A stretch of DNA of 26,493 bases from Bacillota bacterium (lineage in GTDB: Bacteria; Bacillota; Sulfobacillia; RBS10-35; JAJYVN01), in assembly GCA_021791995.1 (NCBI GenBank), contig JAJYVN010000007.1, positions 576-27,068 on the forward strand, given 5' to 3'. A program made the translations under genes and the position numbers. A model generated the notes under the pieces. The model did no database searches. It saw nothing but the letters and a program-made list of their open reading frames with translations, and was not told where the DNA came from. This document shows positions 1 through 6,738 of this stretch, in pieces. Within the stretch, counting starts at the first letter, position 1, and the number at the start of each line of letters is the position of its first letter.

Positions 1-377
1 GGTACGGGGGCAGCACCATCCCAATAGCGCTGAAGATCATTGGTCTCGCTCTCGACCAAGCCGAGGTAGCGACTGCCTCCTGGTAGGGAGGCCACATCCT
101 CAATCCCCGCCAGGGACCAGGAGTATGACCAGACGGATGCACCGTGCCGTGCCAGGGCGAAGGGGGCCCACCCCTGGGCAGGGACACGATCAGCGGCCGC
201 ACCCAAAACGGGATGAAAGAACAAGGACTCCATCGCACCCATCGCCGCTTCGGCCCGCGCGGTGGGCGATGCCGTCTGTCCCGTGCCGACCGACCGTGGT
301 GCGGTAACCACCACCGCGGTAACGATTATCCCAAGTAGGATCAGGCAAGCAGCGACGATACCCAACCGGCGCCGCAT
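1..377 (-). CDS. Secreted or membrane-anchored protein, possibly GH76-like (partial, 3' end outside window)
   Basis: The frame starts at an ATG (377-375) about nine bases after a strong GGAGGGAGGAGG ribosome site and runs off the left edge after about 125 codons. The N-terminus is a short Arg-rich stretch (MRRR) then a hydrophobic segment of about 22 residues, so it is exported or anchored. I see no convincing lipobox. The mature part contains VWSYSWSLAGIEDVASLPG near residues 84-102, then an ETNDLQRYWD segment. This pattern of aromatic residues followed by a helix-rich LxxLxxYWD stretch recalls (alpha/alpha)6-barrel glycosidase-like proteins such as GH76 alpha-1,6-mannanases. That is an inference from a fragment; the catalytic part is not in the window. 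It lies 31 bases after the GH3 gene on the same strand, so probably the last visible gene of the YvlD-HAD-GH3 unit. Confidence 0.6.
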   Translation of the reverse strand, partial: MRRRLGIVAACLILLGIIVTAVVVTAPRSVGTGQTASPTARAEAAMGAMESLFFHPVLGAAADRVPAQGWAPFALARHGASVWSYSWSLAGIEDVASLPGGSRYLGLVESETNDLQRYWDGAAPV

Positions 378-408
378 CCCGGAACGCCTCCTCCCTCCGA
401 AACGCCAG

Positions 409-1977
409 CTACACGCCTTCTGCCCAACGACCTGGATGCCCGGCACGGGCCAACAGGGCATGCAATGACGCCGGAGTACTGTCGCAGGCCGAGAGCATCG
501 GCTGCCGCTCGACCATGCCTGACCGCCAGTGCGCCCCCGTCCAGAGCCAGAGCACGCGGAGGCCCGCGGCAACCGCTCGGTCCGCCGCAGCCCGCAGGCA
601 GTCCACAGTGGCGCGTGACGGCATAGTCCCCCCGGCCGCCAGAAGCACCACAAGGTCTCCGGGCTCCGGTCGTTCCAAACCTGCGGCAACCGCCACCGCA
701 TGGGGCCATTGCTGCCGGCTCGCCTCAAGCAGGGCGGACGGGCCCGCGTGCACCAAAAGGACGTTCGCACCCCCGTCGGGCACCCAAACCGCGGGTCCCC
801 CGGTGGCAACGACCGCAGCCGAGGCAATCTCCAGAGCCAGAAGGGCATCCGAAGGCCGATCCAAGAGATAGGGCGCGGCCTCCTCGTCCGGGACGGGCCG
901 TCGCGACAATGCCTGGCGGCGCTTGAGTGCCAAAACCTGATCGCAGGCCGCCGCGAGCCGTGGAGATGGAAGCTCCCCCGTCTCGACGGCGGAAACAATC
1001 GCCTCGAGCACCTCCCGCTGCTCCTCAGGTCCATGCGCCACCAAAACGAGGTCGGCACCCGCCCGCAGGGCTTGCACGGCGGCCGCGCCAATCCCCCCTG
1101 CCACGGCCGCACCGGCCATCCCCAATGAATCGGTGACCATCAGTCCGCGGAATCCCAAGGAGCCGCGTACCGTCTCATACACAAACGGAGAGAGGCTGGC
1201 AGGCGTCCCGCTCGGGTCCAATGCGGGAACGGCGAGGTGTCCGGTCATGATCGCCGGGATCCCGGCAGCGATCGTTGCGCGAAAGGGGACAAACTCCCGC
1301 TCCTCGATTACCGGGCGGTCCACGGCCAACACCGGGAGGGCTTGGTGGCTATCGACCGTCGTCGCCCCGTGGCCGGGGAAGTGTTTGGCGACCGCGATCA
1401 CACCCCCCTCCGCAAGCCCCTGCGCAAACGCGGCCGCAAGGGCACCTGCCTCTTCCGCATCAGCGGAGAATGAGCGGTTACCCAAGGCGGGATTATCCAT
1501 GAGGTCCAGGTCACAGACAGGAGCGAGGTCGCACTGGATGCCAAGGGCCGAGAGCCGACCAGCCACCGCCCTCGCCGCCGTCTTTGCCAGGCGCGTTGCC
1601 TCGGAAAGGCCGTGGCGTGCGGCCACCCTGCCGAGGGCCATGGCGCTGGGCAGGGTGGTGCGTCCAGACGGAAGACGAATGACCGCACCCCCCTCCTCGT
1701 CCACGCTGATCAACAGCGGCACCCCCACCGGCCCGCGCTGTGCGAGTCGCTGCAACTCGGTGGTACGACGCGCGGCCGCCACCGGGTCGGCAAGTGCAGA
1801 GGCAAACAGCGTGACGGACCCAATCCCTTGCGCGACCAACTCGTCCGTCCGCGTCTCCTGGCCCTTTTCCTCGCCCACCCCCACCACCTGCGCTGCCTGC
1901 AACGCAACCGACAGGCGAGAAGCGGTGATGGGCACCTCTCCCACAAAGGGTAACGGTTCAGACAAAGCGGTCCCCAT
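409..1977 (-). CDS. Glycoside hydrolase family 3, NagZ-like beta-N-acetylhexosaminidase
   Basis: About 522 residues. The first 340 or so match the GH3 TIM-barrel of NagZ-type enzymes, which release terminal N-acetylglucosamine from peptidoglycan fragments or chitooligosaccharides. Visible motifs are SVDEEGGAV near 91-99, the substrate-binding KHFPGHG at 198-204, the Asp-Ser-His of the acid/base loop (209-211), and the nucleophile Asp in VTDSLGM (about 283). The C-terminal 180 residues look like a second, more divergent alpha/beta domain, as in the longer Gram-positive NagZ proteins. There is no signal peptide, so it is probably cytoplasmic. The frame is open upstream to 2034, but the ATG at 1977 was chosen because the family domain starts soon after it. 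This ATG overlaps the end of the HAD gene by 20 bases, and an AAGG lies directly against it. A TTG or GTG slightly downstream is also possible. Confidence 0.88.
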   Translation of the reverse strand: MGTALSEPLPFVGEVPITASRLSVALQAAQVVGVGEEKGQETRTDELVAQGIGSVTLFASALADPVAAARRTTELQRLAQRGPVGVPLLISVDEEGGAVIRLPSGRTTLPSAMALGRVAARHGLSEATRLAKTAARAVAGRLSALGIQCDLAPVCDLDLMDNPALGNRSFSADAEEAGALAAAFAQGLAEGGVIAVAKHFPGHGATTVDSHQALPVLAVDRPVIEEREFVPFRATIAAGIPAIMTGHLAVPALDPSGTPASLSPFVYETVRGSLGFRGLMVTDSLGMAGAAVAGGIGAAAVQALRAGADLVLVAHGPEEQREVLEAIVSAVETGELPSPRLAAACDQVLALKRRQALSRRPVPDEEAAPYLLDRPSDALLALEIASAAVVATGGPAVWVPDGGANVLLVHAGPSALLEASRQQWPHAVAVAAGLERPEPGDLVVLLAAGGTMPSRATVDCLRAAADRAVAAGLRVLWLWTGAHWRSGMVERQPMLSACDSTPASLHALLARAGHPGRWAEGV

Positions 1978-2779
1978 CCTTTTCTTCCGTACGGAGAACG
2001 CAGTGGCGGATGATCTCCGCCACACCATCGCCATACGGTCGGCTGGCCGTTACCTTTGCCAACTCCCGTGCTGCGCTTGTCGCATTAGCGGGTGCAGCGG
2101 CGATCCCCGCCAAACGCAGCATAGGCAAATCATTCTCCGCATCACCGATGGCCAGAACTTCGGAGAGAGGAACGCCCAGATGTTCGGCCACGCGCTGCAA
2201 TGCCCTCCCCTTGCTAACACCGGCACAGTTGATCTCCACGTACTCCGGCATGGAACGCGCAACATCCACAACCGTGCCATAGCGTTCGCGGAAGTCCTCC
2301 ACCACTTCGGCACACTGCTCTTCTGCCACGAGCAAAAGCAGCTTGGTGGGGGCGACCTCCGGCGTAAAGACCTGCCCGGGGTCTACATAGCACGGGACTC
2401 CCGCATGGAGGCTGTATGCGCGTGTACGCTGATCCTCCCAAGGCACCACAAGGTCGTCGCCGACGTAGGCTTGCAATAGATACCCATGCTGCTGGCAGAA
2501 CTGCCCGATTTCCTGCGCCACGGGCAAAGGAATCGCCTCTTCCCACACGGTACCATCCGTCAGGCGCACCCGCCCTCCGTTGTACGCGATGATGGGACCT
2601 GCAACTCCCAACACCCGCTGCACCGCCTCTGCCGACACCAACATCCGCCCCGTTGCCAGCACCACCGTCACACCATGGGAAGCCGCTGCGCGCATGGCCC
2701 AAACCCCACACGTCGAGGGCTCATCGCCAGGCCCCAAGAGTGTCCCGTCGAGATCGGTCGCCACTAGGCGCACTCCCAC
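1958..2779 (-). CDS. Cof-type HAD superfamily (class IIB) hydrolase, probable sugar-phosphate phosphatase
   Basis: About 273 residues, the usual length for Cof-type HAD phosphatases. All four HAD motifs are visible: DLDGTL with nucleophile and general acid at Asp9 and Asp11, VLATGR (motif II Thr, followed by Arg), Lys in GVSKGRAL (motif III), and GDAENDLPML (motif IV, Mg2+ binding). The region between motifs II and III is the C2B cap. Family members dephosphorylate sugar phosphates, FMN or similar metabolites in the cytoplasm; the substrate cannot be read from sequence. The reading frame offers GTG codons at 2785, 2779 and 2773. AAAGGA lies three bases before the first and nine before the second, so 2779 is preferred. 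It sits between the YvlD-like gene (33-base gap) and the GH3 gene (20-base overlap), suggesting one transcript and perhaps a role with amino-sugar phosphates. Confidence 0.9.
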   Translation of the reverse strand: MGVRLVATDLDGTLLGPGDEPSTCGVWAMRAAASHGVTVVLATGRMLVSAEAVQRVLGVAGPIIAYNGGRVRLTDGTVWEEAIPLPVAQEIGQFCQQHGYLLQAYVGDDLVVPWEDQRTRAYSLHAGVPCYVDPGQVFTPEVAPTKLLLLVAEEQCAEVVEDFRERYGTVVDVARSMPEYVEINCAGVSKGRALQRVAEHLGVPLSEVLAIGDAENDLPMLRLAGIAAAPANATSAARELAKVTASRPYGDGVAEIIRHCVLRTEEKDGDRFV

Positions 2780-2812
2780 ACCCACCGTTCCTTTCAGGTC
2801 ATCTGTCTCCTG

Positions 2813-3163
2813 TCAATGAATCAGCCGACTGAGGACGAAACTCACGACACTGAGCACGATAGAGCCGAAAAAGGCAGCCCAGAAACCTCGGATGATGAAC
2901 CCTGGCACCAACGCACTGGTCAGCCAAAGCATCAGCGCATTAATCACCAGCGTGAAGAGCCCGAGCGTGACGAGGTTCAGGGGCAGGGAGAAAAGGAGCA
3001 GGATGGGCCGAATCAGCGCGTTGACAATACCCAGCACCGCCGCGGCCACAAGCGAGGGAATCACGCCGCGCAGCACCACGCCTGGCACCAACGCGGCGGT
3101 CACGAGCAACGATAGCGCGTTCACCAACCAGCGGATGATCAACCGGACCACCCTCCCACCCAT
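2813..3163 (-). CDS. YvlD-like small membrane protein, phage holin superfamily IV (PF04020)
   Basis: 116 residues, almost wholly hydrophobic, with four predicted membrane helices at about 10-30, 33-52, 58-78 and 88-112. Two repeated VPGxxxRG motifs (ALVPGVVLRG and ALVPGFIIRG) precede helices two and four, typical of the four-helix phage-holin superfamily IV proteins found chromosomally in many bacteria. In Bacillus subtilis the homologue YvlD is encoded with YvlB, a DUF4097 protein, in a cell-envelope-stress operon; here a YvlB-like gene is the next leftward gene upstream, so the pairing is kept. The ATG at 3163 has no Shine-Dalgarno, but a TACAAT hexamer ends six bases before it, which would fit a nearly leaderless transcript. 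The TTG at 3142, nine bases after GGGAGG, is the alternative start. Confidence 0.85.
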   Translation of the reverse strand: MGGRVVRLIIRWLVNALSLLVTAALVPGVVLRGVIPSLVAAAVLGIVNALIRPILLLFSLPLNLVTLGLFTLVINALMLWLTSALVPGFIIRGFWAAFFGSIVLSVVSFVLSRLIH

Positions 3164-3246
3164 GTTGTATTGTACGCCGCGCGGGCATGATCTCGGGGGA
3201 AAGCGGGCAAGCTCGATCGAGACGTGATCGAGAGGGGGGGACCCAG

Positions 3247-3459
3247 TTGCCTCTCAATCTGACCGGCGCCATCGCGACCACCGGGGGCGATATCTGGTGG
3301 TGGATCCTCGGTATCGCGGCGGTTGTCGGCCTTTTGTGGTGGTGGTCGATGGCGGCCAACCGCCACGGAGGCGCGGTTTCGCACACACAAGGCCAAGCCT
3401 CACCATCGGACGGCGGCGAATCCAACAGCAACCAGGACAACACAGGCCCGTCTTCGTGA
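3247..3459 (+). CDS. Small Trp-rich single-pass membrane protein (hypothetical)
   Basis: About 70 residues from a TTG that follows a GAGGGGGGG ribosome site by six bases; the frame is open back to an ATG at 3187 with no ribosome site. One membrane helix is evident (about residues 15-37), flanked by unusual tryptophan triplets (DIWWWILG and GLLWWWSM). The C-terminal half is hydrophilic, rich in Ser, Asn, Gln, Gly and Asp, with no Cys. I recognise no family. It is divergent from the YvlD-like gene, convergent with the YvlB-like gene, and followed directly by a perfect hairpin, which argues that it is expressed. It could be a small envelope protein linked to the YvlB/YvlD pair, but nothing in the sequence shows its function. 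A chance open frame in GC-rich DNA remains possible. Confidence 0.5.
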   Translation: MPLNLTGAIATTGGDIWWWILGIAAVVGLLWWWSMAANRHGGAVSHTQGQASPSDGGESNSNQDNTGPSS

Positions 3460-3462
3460 CGT

Positions 3463-3494
3463 GCTGGGGGCGACCCACCCGGCCCGCCCCCAGC
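3463..3494. terminator. Hairpin between convergent genes
   Basis: A perfect 10-bp stem, GCTGGGGGCG (3463-3472) and CGCCCCCAGC (3485-3494), encloses a 12-base loop. It fills the gap between the stop of the small rightward ORF (3459) and the stop of the leftward YvlB-like gene (3503). No T-run follows on either strand, so it may need a factor or act mainly as a 3'-end stabiliser. Confidence 0.6.
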
Positions 3495-3502
3495 CTTGCG
3501 AT

Positions 3503-4642
3503 TCACACCAAGCGGATCGAGCCATTGCTCGTACGGAGCCACAGTCGCACGCGCTTGGTCGCTTCCGTCCAGGCTGGATCCGTCCAACGGAACTCGTTGC
3601 GGCCAAAGCCTCGTCGCGCACCCGCTGTCACGACATCCGCATCCAAGCGGCCGTTGCTCGTCGTCGCCGTAAGGTCGAGGGGGACACCCACCGGCAGGTG
3701 GACCTCGATCGGCCCATTGCTGGTTACCGCGTTGACCTCTGCCTCCCCGTCCGGCTCCTCCAGAGAGACGGTCACCATGCCATTGGTCGTACGCATCTCG
3801 GCATGCGCCCAGCGCCCCGCGAGGTCAATGCGGCCATTGGCGGAGGATGCCTGGATGCTTCCTCCGCGTACGCCACTGCAACGCACCGCCCCGTTGGTCG
3901 TTTCCAGCCGCAAACCGTCCACCGTCAGGCCATCGGCCTGAATCGGTCCATTGCTCGTGCTGAGGAGACCTCCCCAACGCGCCGACCGCGGCAGAAAGAG
4001 TTCGATCCCGAGCGAACCGATCCACGGTCCACCCTGCGGGTCCCGGCGAACCGTCACCTGTCGACCGGGTGTATCGCTTCGATGGACCGTTTCGGCAATC
4101 GCCTGCGCAACCGACTCACTGGCCGCAAAGATCCGCTTGCGGAGCACAACGCGATAGCGATCCCCATCGATGGCATGCACGACGATGCGGCCGTTCCACC
4201 CCTCCACATCCACACCCGCCGGCTGATCCTCTTCGCCTTCTAAACGCCCCTCAAACTCCTCCTCAAAGAGGAAACCAGAACCGCGTGGCCCCCAGCCGGA
4301 CTGCGTGGCCCGTTCCACCAAATCCGGCACGCCGCTGAAGACACGACTGATGGTCTCGCCCATCTGCTCCACCGCTCGGCCGGCATCTGCTACCGCCCGG
4401 TTGGTCAACTCGTCCGCGTTTTGGGCCCAGAACTTCGCCTGCTGGCGTGCCCGTGCGCTTGCCCGATGGATGGCCCGGTGGATGGCCGCCTCCCCAGGCC
4501 ACCCCGCTCGCTCCTCCGCACCTTCCACTTCCTCCGCAGCCTTGCCGTTACCCAACGCGCGCAACAAATCCGCCGCTTCCGCTGGCGTGATCTTGCCCTG
4601 CTCCAAAAGGCGCAGAATCACCAGCTCCCCCGCCTCCGCCAT
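3503..4642 (-). CDS. YvlB-like protein: SHOCT-like N-terminal domain plus DUF4097 beta-solenoid
   Basis: 379 residues. The N-terminus (about 7-30, LVILRLLEQGKITPAEAADL) is the short helical domain seen at the start of YvlB/LiaX-type proteins. A charged Ala/Arg-rich, probably helical linker spans about 40-115. From about 145 to the end it is a DUF4097 repeat region with a recurrent [ST]xNGx[ILV] motif at about 150, 231, 250, 269, 287, 309, 330 and 373, mostly 18-22 residues apart, as expected for rungs of a beta-solenoid. No signal peptide or membrane helix is seen. In Bacilli such proteins respond to cell-envelope stress. The start chosen is the ATG at 4642, nine bases after AAGGGGG. A GTG at 4699 would overlap the uvrC stop as GTGA but adds 19 residues outside the domain. 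It is downstream of uvrC and near the YvlD-like gene. Confidence 0.85.
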   Translation of the reverse strand: MAEAGELVILRLLEQGKITPAEAADLLRALGNGKAAEEVEGAEERAGWPGEAAIHRAIHRASARARQQAKFWAQNADELTNRAVADAGRAVEQMGETISRVFSGVPDLVERATQSGWGPRGSGFLFEEEFEGRLEGEEDQPAGVDVEGWNGRIVVHAIDGDRYRVVLRKRIFAASESVAQAIAETVHRSDTPGRQVTVRRDPQGGPWIGSLGIELFLPRSARWGGLLSTSNGPIQADGLTVDGLRLETTNGAVRCSGVRGGSIQASSANGRIDLAGRWAHAEMRTTNGMVTVSLEEPDGEAEVNAVTSNGPIEVHLPVGVPLDLTATTSNGRLDADVVTAGARRGFGRNEFRWTDPAWTEATKRVRLWLRTSNGSIRLV

Positions 4643-4695
4643 CGGACTCAACCCCCTTCGACCGTTTGGCATAGCATACGAGAGTGAAGCGTGAT

Positions 4696-6588
4696 TCACA
4701 CATCACGATCGGAAGGTCCATCCACCTCGGCCCCGTGCAGATACTGCAGGATCTCCTCCGCCAGGGCACGATGGAACCCCGGCAACGAGGCAATCTCCTC
4801 CACCGTCGCCTGAGCAATGGCGTCAATGCTGGGGAAGTGTTGCAAAAGAACCTTGCGCCGCTTGTCCCCCACGCCGGGAATCCGCTGCAGGGTGGACGCC
4901 ACCTGGGCACGCCCGCGTAGTTGGCGGTGATACCCAAGGCCAAAGCGGTGCGCCTCATCCCGTGCGAGTTGAAGCAGACGTAGGGCACCCGACGGCCGGG
5001 GCAGGATGATGGGGTCTGGACTTTCCTCACGGAACAACCACTCGTTCTCTTTGGCCAAGGCGAACGTGGGAATGTCCCCCACACCGCACGCCCGCATAGC
5101 CTCCCGCGCAGCGCTCAGTTGTCCTCGCCCCCCGTCAATCAGCACCAGATCCGGCAGGTGCGCAAAGCCGTCGAACCCCGGTTCGATCCCCTCCTCGCCG
5201 GCGTCTTCCAACCGCTCTTGCCGCTCCTTCATCCCGCGCGCAAAGCGTCGCCCCACAATCTCGCGCATGGTCGCAAAGTCATCGGGACCCACCACCGTCT
5301 TGACGCGGAATTTCCGATACTCCCCTAGGCGAGGAACCCCCTGTTCCAAAACGACCATGGCGGCCACCGGAAAAGCACCCTGAATGTTCGAGTTATCGTA
5401 ACACTCGATGCGCTCCGGTACCCGTGGAAGGCCTAGGGCTACGCGCAGCTCCTCAAGCCCGGTCGCCCGAGCGGACCGACTGCGCTCCCGCCGCCACACC
5501 TCTGCGGCAAGATACTCCGCTGCATTCTTTTGCACCATCTCCACCAGGCGACGCCGGTCCCCCCGCTGGGGCACCATCAGACGCACCTCCCGACCCGCCC
5601 TAGTGCGCAGCATGGCCGAGGTGGCATCCGCATCGGAGAGCGCACACGGGAGCAGGATCTCCCGCGGCGGGATGGCACCACCGGTATAGAATTGTTGGAC
5701 AAACGCGGCCAGGACCAGATCATCGGGCTGATCCTCGGTGCCAGCAAGCCAGAAGCCCTCCCGTCCCGCAACCTTGCCCTCCCGGACAAAGAACACCTGT
5801 ACGGCGGTCTGTCCGTGCTCTCCCCGCGCCAGTCCTAGTACATCGCGGCTCTCACCCCGGCGGGTGGTGATCTTCTGCTTCTCCCGGACGCTCCGCAAGG
5901 CCGCGATCCGGTCGCGCCACTCAGCCGCGTCCTCGAAGCGCAGTTCAGCCGAGGCCGCGTCCATCCGCTCTTGCAGCCGCTGGAGGACAGCATCCTCCCG
6001 GCCGTCGAGGAAAGCGGCCATCTCCGTGGCCATCTGCCGATACGCACCCTCGGTGCAGGCTCGGATACAGGGCGCCAAGCACCGGTGGATGTGATAGTAC
6101 AGGCAGGGATGCGGTTGTTGGAGCCGGTGGTCAGAACAGGAGCGGTAGGGAAACACACGCCGCAGTGTCTCCATAGTTTCCCATACCGCACTGGAGTGTG
6201 GATAGGGCCCGAAGTAGCGGGCGCCATCGGATCGAATCTGCCGAACCAACTCGAGCCGTGGCCAGGCCGCATTCAGGTCTAGGCGTAGGTAGGGATATTG
6301 CTTGTCATCCCGCAGCCGAATGTTGTATTTCGGCCGGTGTTGCTTGATCAGGTTACTCTCCAACAGCAGGGCTTCAACCTCAGAGTCTGTGACAATGAAC
6401 TCCAAATCGGCAATCAGGGCCACCAGGGCCTGTGTCTTGGCCTCCAAACCCCGTCCAGCCTGAAAATAGCTCCGTACCCGGTTCTTGAGGGACACCGCCT
6501 TACCGACGTAGAGCAGTGTGCCCGCGGCGTCACGAAAGAGATAGACACCGGGGCGATCCGGCAACCGATGGAGCTTGTCCTCAAACAC
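4696..6588 (-). CDS. uvrC: Excinuclease ABC subunit C
   Basis: 630 residues, normal for UvrC, which makes the dual incisions flanking a lesion after UvrA and UvrB have marked it. In order: a GIY-YIG endonuclease domain (GVYLF and LLYVGKA within the first 35 residues), a Cys-rich segment with CSDH, PCLYYH, RCLAPC (spacing resembles the Fe-S cluster Cys of E. coli UvrC), a UVR motif (LRFEDAAEWRDRI) that contacts UvrB, the RNase H-like 5' nuclease domain (ECYDNSNIQG with the catalytic Asp, LVLIDGGRGQL), and C-terminal helix-hairpin-helix repeats (IPGVGDKRR, SLPGFHRALAEEIL). The frame is open upstream to 7104, but the GTG at 6588 has GGAGGGG just before it and puts FEDKLHRLPDRPGVY at the N-terminus, as in the family. 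A TATACT hexamer at 6627-6622 could be its -10 box. uvrB is not in the window. Confidence 0.97.
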   Translation of the reverse strand: MFEDKLHRLPDRPGVYLFRDAAGTLLYVGKAVSLKNRVRSYFQAGRGLEAKTQALVALIADLEFIVTDSEVEALLLESNLIKQHRPKYNIRLRDDKQYPYLRLDLNAAWPRLELVRQIRSDGARYFGPYPHSSAVWETMETLRRVFPYRSCSDHRLQQPHPCLYYHIHRCLAPCIRACTEGAYRQMATEMAAFLDGREDAVLQRLQERMDAASAELRFEDAAEWRDRIAALRSVREKQKITTRRGESRDVLGLARGEHGQTAVQVFFVREGKVAGREGFWLAGTEDQPDDLVLAAFVQQFYTGGAIPPREILLPCALSDADATSAMLRTRAGREVRLMVPQRGDRRRLVEMVQKNAAEYLAAEVWRRERSRSARATGLEELRVALGLPRVPERIECYDNSNIQGAFPVAAMVVLEQGVPRLGEYRKFRVKTVVGPDDFATMREIVGRRFARGMKERQERLEDAGEEGIEPGFDGFAHLPDLVLIDGGRGQLSAAREAMRACGVGDIPTFALAKENEWLFREESPDPIILPRPSGALRLLQLARDEAHRFGLGYHRQLRGRAQVASTLQRIPGVGDKRRKVLLQHFPSIDAIAQATVEEIASLPGFHRALAEEILQYLHGAEVDGPSDRDV

Positions 6589-6738
6589 CGTCCCCTCCGC
6601 CGCTCTTCCCTCCCTCGAAGCAGTATACGAGTTTGCGGGGCTCGAGTCCGAGCGGGGAACAGCCGGGCCGTCGCGAACCAAAGAGGACCGAAGGGCAGGC
6701 GATGCACCACGGCAATTCTCTGGCAGCCGGAACGAAAG

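Noticed and set aside
1133..2479. 448-codon open frame on the plus strand
   Set aside because: It lies antisense to the well-supported GH3 and HAD genes, and its Arg/Ala/Pro-rich translation has no domain.
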